DNA of 36,514 nt, taken from NCBI GenBank assembly GCA_014802535.1, contig JAAVCC010000003.1, positions 100,601 through 137,114 of the forward strand, given 5' to 3'. Position numbers and translations under genes: made by a program. Each line of letters begins with the position of its first letter. Position 1 is the stretch's first letter. Of this stretch, positions 7,180 to 15,452 are shown piece after piece. The stretch comes from Bacteroides sp. Lineage in GTDB: Bacteria; Bacteroidota; Bacteroidia; Bacteroidales; Muribaculaceae. The notes under the pieces were generated by a model that ran no database searches, was not told the origin of the DNA, and saw only the letters and a program-made list of their open reading frames with translations.

Positions 7180-9478
7180 ACTTGTACTTTTTTTAGGAGT
7201 TATACTTTCTCCTTTCTGTGTGTTAGGTGATAGTTTATATAAAGGTAATATAGTATTCCCTGATTCATTGACATATCCATATTCAATTTCATTGTACAAA
7301 GATTCAACTTTGTTACGTTCTCTGCATTTTTCAACGGTAGATTATTCCTTTTCAACAAAAAAAGAAGTTACCTTATTAAAGGTTACGTCTTTAGGATTCG
7401 GTACTGTTGAAGTTCCTATCGGTAAATCGAAAAATGATACTATATTTATTCCTTCAATAAAGTTGATAGAAGACGCACAACAACTTGGCGAGGTTGTTGT
7501 AACTGCAAGGAAAGCAATAGTGAAAAATGTAGGTATGAACTATACTATTTCGAATATTAGAGGTAGTTATATTGGCAATGCTGGAAGTTTGATGGATATG
7601 CTAAGTTGGACTCCTGGTATCTCAGTACTAAATAATGAAACAATTAATGTTCTTGGTCGCGGAGGGTCTCCGTTAATTTATATTAATGGTGTTAAAATTC
7701 CGAATAAATCGGTGCTATATACACTCTCTTCATCAAATGTAGATAAAATTGAGATAATTCGTGACCCTGGAGCAGAATATCCGATTGGAACATCATCTGT
7801 AATCCTTATTACAATCGGGAGGTCTATTAGCGATATGGTAAATGGAGAGCTCTTTAATGGAGCCTCATTTAGAAAGTCATTCTCTGACCAAATGCGAGGA
7901 TCGACTTTTGGGAAAATTAAAAGGGTAAGTTTTAATGCGTCCTTATCATATAATTTCATTCAAAATAAGCAAAGTGCCGACTATGGATATGATGTTTTTT
8001 CGCCCACTGGAGAAAACAATAATAGTCAAAAATTTAATCAGAATAGTCATGTTAAAAACCACTCTTTGAACTGGTTTATCGGGGCAAACTATGTTGCAAG
8101 AAATAAGTCAAGTTACTTATTACAATACGCGGGATCTTCAGCTGATAATAGAATTTCGAATAATACGTACCGAACATTAGCAAACTCATCCTTCAGCCTA
8201 ACAGATCAATATAGTTCAAAATCCAAAGGTACGCCTATCTCACATAGTATTCTTGGATATGGTATGTTTAATTTGTATGGCGGTGTTTTAAAGTTAACAG
8301 GAACTTTTAATCATCGAAATAATTGTACAAATGAAAATTATGCATGGGATAACAATGATTTAAATACTTTGTCACTATATAATTATAGGTATAATATGGT
8401 AACTATTCAAGGAGACTATTCTCATAAATTTTGGATAGATGGGAAGCATACTTATGGATTTTATTTGGGTTATTCTGAAAATTTTATGCACTTGAATAAT
8501 GCTGGTAATCAAAAGGAACAAAATGTTAGCGGTAATAATAAGTGGGCAGAAGTTTATTATTCCTTTAACAAGAAATACAAGCAATTAACTGTTCAAAGTG
8601 GATTGCGTGGAAGATATGAATTCGACAGTAATATTGAAAACAATACAGATGAGAAACATTTATCTTATGTTAGTGTCTCTCCCAGAATTACAACGAATTA
8701 TATGTTTTCTAATGATTATATAGTAAGTGCCTCGTATGCACTAACTTCAGGACTTCCAACTTTTCGACAGTTAAGTCCTGCTATCAGACTTTCTAATTTG
8801 ATTTTTTATTCTCAAGGTAATCCATCGTTAAAACAATCATATACCAATAGGTTTAATATTACAGCAAATATAAAAAATGTAACAGTTATAGCGGAATATT
8901 ATGATAATCATAATAATATTTTTAATATTACCGAGCCTTTTACTGATGGTACGTTCATAACGCGACCCGAAAATATGAAGAAATCATCTGACCTGTTATT
9001 GGCTGCTGAATATTCTTTTATGCCAAACTCAAAATTCCGAGTTTATACGCGAGTAATGGGTATAAGATCTCACTTTCAATATACTTATAAATTTGACCCC
9101 GTTATTTCAAATGACTATGCTTTAGAATTGGATGTTAATGCTGCTTATAGAATCAAGAAATTTTCCATATTCCTTAATGGGTACTATCACACTCCCCAAA
9201 AAGTTGATACTCGCATGTTATCATATCAACTATCCCTAAATGTAGGAGCGGATTATTCTTTTTTAAAGAATAAATTGTATGTTAGACTTGAGGCGCAAGA
9301 TTTATTTAGAAGGAGCGTAACTCCATTTTGGAAGGAATATTCCCCAAATCTATATCAATATAGAAGAAATAAATATGATACACGAGGTTTATTCGTATCT
9401 TTAAGATATAAATTTACCACAGCAAAAACTGGGTTTATGCAACAAAGACAAACTCAAGATGCAAATAGATTAGACTAA
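7172..9478 (+). CDS. Outer-membrane beta-barrel (TonB-receptor-like) protein
   Basis: The 768-residue protein has a signal peptide (about residues 1-20), a short N-terminal beta domain, a plug-like region at about 105-215 containing LGEVVVTARKA and a VLGRGGSPLIYINGVKIP segment, and a long remainder of alternating, aromatic-rich strands typical of the 'outer membrane beta-barrel family' of TonB-dependent-receptor relatives. The C-terminal strand region is followed by a short polar tail. The ATG at 7172 is preferred over the TTG at 7169; it overlaps the radical SAM stop by 8 bases. Being inside the operon, it may export or re-import the peptide, or may itself be the immunity or receptor component. 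Its directionality is unknown. Confidence 0.85.
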   Translation: MNKLVLFLGVILSPFCVLGDSLYKGNIVFPDSLTYPYSISLYKDSTLLRSLHFSTVDYSFSTKKEVTLLKVTSLGFGTVEVPIGKSKNDTIFIPSIKLIEDAQQLGEVVVTARKAIVKNVGMNYTISNIRGSYIGNAGSLMDMLSWTPGISVLNNETINVLGRGGSPLIYINGVKIPNKSVLYTLSSSNVDKIEIIRDPGAEYPIGTSSVILITIGRSISDMVNGELFNGASFRKSFSDQMRGSTFGKIKRVSFNASLSYNFIQNKQSADYGYDVFSPTGENNNSQKFNQNSHVKNHSLNWFIGANYVARNKSSYLLQYAGSSADNRISNNTYRTLANSSFSLTDQYSSKSKGTPISHSILGYGMFNLYGGVLKLTGTFNHRNNCTNENYAWDNNDLNTLSLYNYRYNMVTIQGDYSHKFWIDGKHTYGFYLGYSENFMHLNNAGNQKEQNVSGNNKWAEVYYSFNKKYKQLTVQSGLRGRYEFDSNIENNTDEKHLSYVSVSPRITTNYMFSNDYIVSASYALTSGLPTFRQLSPAIRLSNLIFYSQGNPSLKQSYTNRFNITANIKNVTVIAEYYDNHNNIFNITEPFTDGTFITRPENMKKSSDLLLAAEYSFMPNSKFRVYTRVMGIRSHFQYTYKFDPVISNDYALELDVNAAYRIKKFSIFLNGYYHTPQKVDTRMLSYQLSLNVGADYSFLKNKLYVRLEAQDLFRRSVTPFWKEYSPNLYQYRRNKYDTRGLFVSLRYKFTTAKTGFMQQRQTQDANRLD

Positions 9479-9480
9479 CA

Positions 9481-10476
9481 ATGCATTTGAATACTGATAT
9501 ATTAATAAGTCTTTTCAATCAAACTTCTGCTGGACTTGGCTATGGGAATACAGGAGTTGGACTATACCTTGGACTCATAAACCATACGCTTGTTCGTACG
9601 GTAATAAAACAAGAGGTCGAGAGTTTAAAAGGTATTTCTAAAGAGCTGTCAATAAAAGACGGGGTTATAGGTGTAGTCCCGGTTATCGATATGCTCGCAA
9701 AAATACGGACAGGGCAGTCTTTAAATGCGCTATTTGAGGAAGTAGACTCTATTGTTTATAAACAAGCGGGATATTCCACTCGAGAGTTGGACGTAACGAA
9801 GTCAACAAGTCTGTCATTATATTTAGCCTATCGGTTGTCTAAAACGAATCTTACACCGCTATATAAGGAGATATGGATTCATGTATTAGGTGATATAACT
9901 GATACAATTTTAAGGTCAATCCCGGCTATAAGATTAGGGGATTATAATTTTTCTTTAAATTATGCACCTGCATTTTACTTACTATGTTTTTTGTTAGGCA
10001 TTAAATCGGGATTAGATAAAAATATCTTTTCAAAAAAATTTAATGCAGTTCTACCTTATGTGGTGGAATATTTTCCTCGATCTCAGGCAAATAAGCTGTA
10101 TTATTATCTTGTTTTGAGCCGTGTTAGAGATGAGCTAAACCTTGAAAGTGCAGAATTGAATAATCATATCAATCTGTTAGAATCCTGTATATCAGTAAAT
10201 GACATACAAGAAGAATTGAAAGATAATGTATATGTTGGAGATGGAATGTGTGGATTATATCTTGTTTGTTATTATTTAGGATTAGACTACTCTTTGTTAA
10301 CAAAATTATCAGATTTTATCTCAGAAAGGCTTAAAACCTCCGCCGAGATTCATCGACTGTATGATAACCCCAATTATCTTGCCAATCATATTGGGTTTTG
10401 GGACGGTGTCGGTGGCATTCTTCTTACATCGTTGTTAATCAGGCTAAATAATATTAGAAATGGAATCAATAAATGA
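9481..10476 (+). CDS. LanC-like protein lacking zinc-ligand motifs
   Basis: The 331-residue protein has the Gly-rich repeats of the LanC alpha/alpha-toroid: GLGYGNTGVGLYLGL (18-32), DGVIGVVPVIDML (60-72), VGDGMCGLYL (252-261) and FWDGVGGILLTSLL (306-319). LanC cyclases use a zinc bound by two Cys and a His, usually seen in a Cys-containing motif and a CHG motif. Neither is visible here; only three scattered Cys are present. It may therefore be a non-catalytic scaffold, a peptide-binding factor or an enzyme of altered function. It starts 2 bases after the barrel gene stop and its end overlaps the next gene by 17 bases. The LanC link rests on motif pattern only. Confidence 0.6.
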   Translation: MHLNTDILISLFNQTSAGLGYGNTGVGLYLGLINHTLVRTVIKQEVESLKGISKELSIKDGVIGVVPVIDMLAKIRTGQSLNALFEEVDSIVYKQAGYSTRELDVTKSTSLSLYLAYRLSKTNLTPLYKEIWIHVLGDITDTILRSIPAIRLGDYNFSLNYAPAFYLLCFLLGIKSGLDKNIFSKKFNAVLPYVVEYFPRSQANKLYYYLVLSRVRDELNLESAELNNHINLLESCISVNDIQEELKDNVYVGDGMCGLYLVCYYLGLDYSLLTKLSDFISERLKTSAEIHRLYDNPNYLANHIGFWDGVGGILLTSLLIRLNNIRNGINK

Positions 10477-11194
10477 ATTGACTATATTAATATTGTTTCG
10501 TGCTGATTCGGTAAGACGTATTTATAATTTGTTGGCTGTTATTGATTATTTGATGCAATTTCCCAATTTGAAAATATATGTCAGGGAAGCAGATGCAGTC
10601 AATCATCATTTATTAGATAAGCTGCTGCCAAAATATGTCGATTATGAATTTATTGTTGACCGAGATACTATTCTTCACAAAACAAGCCATTTCAACGATA
10701 TGTTAAGGAATGTAACAACTCCATTTATCGGAATATGGGATACTGATGTAATACCTTATAAGTCTTCATTTAATGAGTGTTTTGACGCTCTTGTAGAGGA
10801 TAGAGCAAGTATCGCTTTGCCTTATAATGGATTGTGCTTTGATACTTCTGAAATAATTGCCGACTTATATTTACAGAACTATGATTTTTCTATACTTGAT
10901 CAAAATAAGCAGATGATGAGACCTCTCCAAAATCATAGACTGACAGGTGGGGCTGTTTTGATGAACCGTAAGGATTTTATATCATTAGGGGCAGAGAATG
11001 AAAATTATTATGGGTGGGGCGATGATGACTTTGACAGATATATTCGTTTTATGAATTCCGGAAAGAAAATATTCAGGAGCGACACTCCGCTATTCCATTT
11101 AAGCCATCCGAGAGGGGTAAATAGTGGCTTTTCATCTAAGGTTTATGAACATAATTCTAAAACAGAATTGTCTAAAACTATTAATAACAGATGA
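10460..11194 (+). CDS. Glycosyltransferase, galactosyltransferase (GT7)-like
   Basis: The 244-residue protein has a GT-A layout. It opens with a short Rossmann-type strand (LTILILFRADS), has the metal-binding DTD at 94-96 (IWDTDVIPY), and carries the GT7C-type signature TGGAVLMNRKDF (162-173) followed by YYGWGDDDFDRY (183-194), where WGDDD is the expected acceptor/catalytic region. A likely metal-ligand His lies in LFHLSHPRG. No signal or membrane segment is seen, so it should act in the cytoplasm on a sugar nucleotide. It overlaps the LanC-like gene by 17 bases and the GT51 gene by 4, so it is in the operon. The acceptor could be the precursor peptide or a lipid-linked glycan; this is not resolved. 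Confidence 0.82.
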   Translation: MESINELTILILFRADSVRRIYNLLAVIDYLMQFPNLKIYVREADAVNHHLLDKLLPKYVDYEFIVDRDTILHKTSHFNDMLRNVTTPFIGIWDTDVIPYKSSFNECFDALVEDRASIALPYNGLCFDTSEIIADLYLQNYDFSILDQNKQMMRPLQNHRLTGGAVLMNRKDFISLGAENENYYGWGDDDFDRYIRFMNSGKKIFRSDTPLFHLSHPRGVNSGFSSKVYEHNSKTELSKTINNR

Positions 11195-12417
11195 TTCCAT
11201 TCTTGTTACGCTTAGTTTTTATGATTATATCGCCTTTATTGAGAAAAAGGGGATATAAACTTCATATCGGTTCGACATCGTGGAATAGATTTAAGAATCT
11301 GACTTTAAAATATAAAACTGTCATTATTAAGATAGATTGCATTAGGCTTAAACGATTTGCGTTTGGTCTCAGTAAAGATAAGATTAAGTTTGAATGTGGG
11401 TTAAATGGGGTTGAGGTATATCGTAAAGAACGATTAAGAGCTTCTATTGAAAGAATGGAAGCAGATATTAAATTCTCGTCATTACAATATTATTCTGTTG
11501 AGGTTAAATTTCCTAATATAAAGGTTTTAAACCTGAATATTGATAAGGATGAGTTATATATTAAATCTGTTTTGTCTAAACAAGATTTATATAACATTTT
11601 GCCCAATAATAATCTCTTTCATCAATATGTTAACTCGCTATTGGCTGAGCAAATAACAATTCTTGCCTATTATAATAACCATGAAGTAAAACCAATGCCG
11701 ATTGTTAATTATCAAATATCGGGACTTGAACAATATGATAATTGGCAATCGGACTCTATCTCACTAAAAACACTAATTTTGTCAAAGTTGAAGTCAAAAG
11801 GACATTTAACCTCGGAATATGTAACTTATGATAATATCCCTTATCTTGTCAAGGCTACTTTAATTGCTTGTGAAGATCCCGCTTTTATGTATCATACAGG
11901 TGTGTGCCCCTATGCTTTTGGATTGATTCTTAAGACGTTGTTTGATGGTCGTTTGCCAAATGGGGGTGGAAGTACATTAACTCAACAATTGATTAAAAAT
12001 GCGTTTTTTACAGAGGATATTTCTATTGATAGAAAAGTCAAAGATGCAATAACCTCACTCATTGCAGAACGGATTTTTCATTTATCAAAGCATGATATTT
12101 TAGAGATATATCTCAACATGGCTGAGTTTGGCATTGGTATCTTTGGTATTAATTCGGCGGCTAAGCATTATTTTGATAAAGATATAAAGGACCTTTCTCC
12201 TATTGAAGTACTTGTTCTTACATATATATTACCTCGTCCCAAATTTTTTGAAGATGCGCTTATCAATAAGTCTCAGCAGTTAAAGAATAATTTAAAAGGG
12301 CATATATTAGTAAACTTGCCTCGTTTGAAGCAAAAACGTGTCATCGAAGAATTACCTGAACTTCCAAAAGGAATAATCTTTTCTAAACATTTTTCTTTCT
12401 TAGAGTTTGATAATTAG
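11191..12417 (+). CDS. GT51 peptidoglycan glycosyltransferase (transglycosylase)
   Basis: The 408-residue protein has an N-terminal membrane helix, an unassigned region up to about residue 200, and a GT51 domain at about 205-360. GT51 enzymes polymerise lipid II glycan strands. Motifs are intact: CEDPAFMYHTG with the catalytic Glu228, GGGSTLTQQLIKN (258-270), DRKVKDAITSLIAER (280-294; Asp replaces the usual Glu after RKxx), and ILEIYLNMAEFG. There is no transpeptidase domain. A typical monofunctional MtgA is about 240 residues, so the N-terminal extension is unusual. It lies inside the RiPP operon with a 4-base overlap to the glycosyltransferase. It could be a target duplicate giving self-resistance or a dedicated modifying enzyme. 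Confidence 0.88.
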   Translation: MIPFLLRLVFMIISPLLRKRGYKLHIGSTSWNRFKNLTLKYKTVIIKIDCIRLKRFAFGLSKDKIKFECGLNGVEVYRKERLRASIERMEADIKFSSLQYYSVEVKFPNIKVLNLNIDKDELYIKSVLSKQDLYNILPNNNLFHQYVNSLLAEQITILAYYNNHEVKPMPIVNYQISGLEQYDNWQSDSISLKTLILSKLKSKGHLTSEYVTYDNIPYLVKATLIACEDPAFMYHTGVCPYAFGLILKTLFDGRLPNGGGSTLTQQLIKNAFFTEDISIDRKVKDAITSLIAERIFHLSKHDILEIYLNMAEFGIGIFGINSAAKHYFDKDIKDLSPIEVLVLTYILPRPKFFEDALINKSQQLKNNLKGHILVNLPRLKQKRVIEELPELPKGIIFSKHFSFLEFDN

Positions 12418-14609
12418 TGAAATTGAAATTCCACCCCCAGCGAGATATGATGGATTGTGGAGCCGCTTGCCTACAATCAATCTGTAAATATTATGGTCGA
12501 AATGTCGATTTACAAGTTATTCGGGAACTTTGCCATATTACACGCAATGGTGTGTCAATGCTCGGTATTGCAGATGCGGCAGAATCTCTCGGATTTAAAA
12601 CGATTGGAATCAAGTTGAATTTGGAGCAGCTTGCCAATGATGTTCATCTGCCATGTATAATACATTGGTCTCAGCAACATTTTGTTGTTGTGATTTCGGT
12701 AACGAAACGCCATGTAACCGTCATGGATCCCGCTGCCGGGATTTTAAAATATAAGACCGCCGAATTTCAAAAATCATGGTTACATCTAAGAGAAAAGGAT
12801 TCTGATGAAAATCTTGGTGCAGCTTTACTATTATCTCCAACTCCGGCTTTCTATGATAAAGAATTTAAGGCTACTTCAAGTCTCAAATTTTCTCAATTTG
12901 TAAAATTGATGATGCCCTATAAATCAGTGACGTGGAAAATTATTCTGTGTATGCTTTTAGGGTGTGTGTTTTCACTTATTTTTCCTTATCTAACACAGCA
13001 AATCGTTGATGTCGGCATATCAAATTCAGACCTTAGTTTCATATCTCTGATTCTATTAGCTGAATTAGCGTTACTTGTGGGGCAGATTATCAATAATATC
13101 ATAAGAAGCAGACTGATGTTGACAATTACATCGGGCATAAGTATCGGGCTGATCTCAAACTTTCTGGGGAAGTTGATGAGGCTGCCTATTACATTTTTTG
13201 ACACGAAACATATCGGTGACATTTTGCAACGTATAAAAGACTTCAATCGTATAGAATCGTTTTTGACAGGCACACTTCTTAGTTTGGTTCTTGCAACGAT
13301 TGTGTTTTTGGTATATGGTGTGATGATATTGTCTTATTCCCTTAAAATATTGTCGATATTCGTTGTAGGCAGTGTCGTATATGTTTGTTGGGTGTCAATG
13401 TTCTTGAAAAAAAGGCGCAAATTGGATTATATGCAGTTTCAATATCTTTCATCTAATCAATCGACAATGATTCAATTGGTTAATGGTATGCAGGATATTA
13501 AATTAAACTCATGCGAACGAACCAAGCGATGGGAATGGGAACGTCTTCAAAATCAAATAGTCCGGCTAAGACGTTATAGTCTGAATTTATCCAATATCCA
13601 AACTGCCGGCTCGTCGATGATCGACCAGGCAAAAAATCTGATTATTGTATTCTTTGCAGCAGAGGGGGTAATCTCGGGTCGCATATCGATTGGTGAACTT
13701 GTTGCAATTCAATATATAATAGGACAGTTAAATGCTCCTCTCCATCAGTTAGTTTCTGCCATGCAGGATTTCCAGGATGCTAAAATCAGTATGGAGCGAA
13801 TGCAAGAGGTTGAAACTGTTCCCGAAGAAGAAAAGCAATTTGACCACGTTGACAATCCTCAACTTGACAACTGTGATATATATTTTAATAACGTAACCTT
13901 TCATTATGATGGACCACGGTCACCCAAAGTTCTTGATGACATAAACTTTAAGATTGAAAATAAAAAGGTAACGGCAATTGTGGGGATGAGTGGTTGTGGT
14001 AAAACAACTCTTTTGAAAATTCTATTGTCGTTCTTCCCAACTAACAGTGGTAGTATTGTTGTTGGTGATATACCACTAAATAACATTAGTCCGAAAGAGT
14101 GGAGAAGTAAGTGTGGCGTCGTAATGCAGGATGGATTTATATTTTCTGATACAATTGAACGTAACATAGCCCTTTCTGATGGAGAAATTGACCGTGAACG
14201 GGTGATTTCGGCTGCTAAATCGGCAAATATTCACGATTATATCATGTCGTTACCTATGAAATATAATACACGGATTGGTGCTGAAGGTCAAGGATTGAGC
14301 TCGGGTCAGAAACAACGCCTATTAATTGCGAGAGCTATTTATAAAAATCCGGCATTCATCATATTTGACGAAGCGACAAATGCTCTTGATGCTAAAAACG
14401 AGCGTGCTATCGTCGAAAATCTTAATGAGTTCTATAAAGGTCGTACGGTTGTAATTGTTGCTCATCGCTTGTCAACGGTTAAAAATGCAGACCAAATTGT
14501 TGTACTTGACAAAGGTCGGGTTATCGAGATCGGAACCCATACATCGTTAATAGACAAGAAAGGAGCATATTATAATCTCGTAAAAAATCAGCTTGAATTG
14601 GGGGCTTAA
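12417..14609 (+). CDS. Peptidase-containing ABC exporter (C39 leader peptidase)
   Basis: The 730-residue protein combines leader cleavage and export. The N-terminal C39 peptidase has Cys14 in MMDCGAACLQ, His88 in QQHFVVVI and Asp104 in MDPAAG, the expected triad. Membrane helices span about 165-420. The ATPase domain has Walker A GMSGCGKTT, the signature GLSSGQKQRLLIARA, Walker B FIIFDEATNALD and a switch His in VAHRLS. The family cuts after GG, matching the precursor leader, and pumps the core peptide out of the cytoplasm. It starts with GTG, sharing one base with the previous TAG stop. No HlyD-type adaptor or TolC-type gene is next to it. Confidence 0.95.
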   Translation: MKLKFHPQRDMMDCGAACLQSICKYYGRNVDLQVIRELCHITRNGVSMLGIADAAESLGFKTIGIKLNLEQLANDVHLPCIIHWSQQHFVVVISVTKRHVTVMDPAAGILKYKTAEFQKSWLHLREKDSDENLGAALLLSPTPAFYDKEFKATSSLKFSQFVKLMMPYKSVTWKIILCMLLGCVFSLIFPYLTQQIVDVGISNSDLSFISLILLAELALLVGQIINNIIRSRLMLTITSGISIGLISNFLGKLMRLPITFFDTKHIGDILQRIKDFNRIESFLTGTLLSLVLATIVFLVYGVMILSYSLKILSIFVVGSVVYVCWVSMFLKKRRKLDYMQFQYLSSNQSTMIQLVNGMQDIKLNSCERTKRWEWERLQNQIVRLRRYSLNLSNIQTAGSSMIDQAKNLIIVFFAAEGVISGRISIGELVAIQYIIGQLNAPLHQLVSAMQDFQDAKISMERMQEVETVPEEEKQFDHVDNPQLDNCDIYFNNVTFHYDGPRSPKVLDDINFKIENKKVTAIVGMSGCGKTTLLKILLSFFPTNSGSIVVGDIPLNNISPKEWRSKCGVVMQDGFIFSDTIERNIALSDGEIDRERVISAAKSANIHDYIMSLPMKYNTRIGAEGQGLSSGQKQRLLIARAIYKNPAFIIFDEATNALDAKNERAIVENLNEFYKGRTVVIVAHRLSTVKNADQIVVLDKGRVIEIGTHTSLIDKKGAYYNLVKNQLELGA

Positions 14610-14615
14610 ACACGA

Positions 14616-15365
14616 CTAACCCTGACCGTCTTGACTTTGTGTAGAACTTTTATCGGAGCTCGCTGCCAACCGTGGGGCGAGCTTCGTTCCGTTATTGTGG
14701 CGGTTTTTGATTACGTTGGTGAGATAGACGGTGAAGAGCGGGAACATGATCATGCCCATGAATGACAGAACGACACTCAAAATTTTGCCGGCTACTGTCA
14801 CCGGATAGATGTCGCATCCAAGCGATGTTAGCTCCATGCCACACCACCACAGTGCGGTCCAATAGCCGGTTACAGCCGGGTTGACCATGTGCTCGCGATT
14901 AAAGAAAATCAGGCTTGAAAAGTAGGTGATGAGCAACATTATCGAGATGTATGACGTGAAAAGGCTTGTGATTTTGTTGCGTGAAATATAGCCCAATACA
15001 ATCGCAAGGGCGAGGGCTCCGCGAGCCATCGGGATAAACCGCACAAAATATATCGCGTCACTGCTGAGCTGTATCTGGTAGTGATGGATGATGTTGAGGT
15101 AGGGGATTGACAATATCAAAAACACCAGTCGTCGCTTGGTGTAGCTCCATTTATCGTCGGCAATAAGCAGCTCGACAAAAAAGTCGAGGATAAACACCAC
15201 ACAAACAAACAGCTGAAAGTTCATGTAGTTTCGGTTACTCAGAAACATTATGTTGTGAAATGTATCATAAGAGATATACACAATCAGCAACACCGACAAT
15301 ATCAATATTGTCACGTGGCAAATGTTTAGAATCTTCTGTTTTAATTCAGGCGTGATTTTTTGCAT
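14616..15365 (-). CDS. Potassium-channel-family protein with altered filter
   Basis: The 249-residue protein has about six hydrophobic segments: four in residues 15-150, a pore-loop region at 168-190 and a final helix at 192-220, like a voltage-gated-like cation channel monomer. The pore loop contains ELTSLGCDIYPVT; TSLGCD (180-185) occupies the place of the potassium-channel filter TVGYGD, with SLG for VGY and Cys for Gly. The tail is polar (residues 221-249). Its stop codon lies only 6 bases from the exporter stop on the opposite strand, so transcripts converge. A strong hairpin follows the phage cassette just upstream, so it is probably transcribed alone. Ion selectivity cannot be assigned. 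Confidence 0.75.
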   Translation of the reverse strand: MQKITPELKQKILNICHVTILILSVLLIVYISYDTFHNIMFLSNRNYMNFQLFVCVVFILDFFVELLIADDKWSYTKRRLVFLILSIPYLNIIHHYQIQLSSDAIYFVRFIPMARGALALAIVLGYISRNKITSLFTSYISIMLLITYFSSLIFFNREHMVNPAVTGYWTALWWCGMELTSLGCDIYPVTVAGKILSVVLSFMGMIMFPLFTVYLTNVIKNRHNNGTKLAPRLAASSDKSSTQSQDGQG

Positions 15366-15388
15366 GACGACTTAATTGTTGAAACGAT

Positions 15389-15424
15389 AATAAAGATAGT
15401 GCCGACTATAACACTATCTTTATT
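15389..15424. terminator. Bidirectional intrinsic terminator
   Basis: AATAAAGATAGTG (15389-15401) and CACTATCTTTATT (15412-15424) form a 13-base-pair perfect stem around a 10-base loop. It lies 28 bases past the end of the portal gene on the - strand and just before the channel gene, so it would end the phage cassette transcript. Confidence 0.7.
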
Positions 15425-15452
15425 GTAAAACAAATCACACTGCCATTATGTT

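Noticed and set aside
9481-10476. LanC-like protein as an active lanthionine cyclase
   Set aside because: No zinc-ligand motif and no dehydratase gene are present, so a classical lanthipeptide pathway is not supported.
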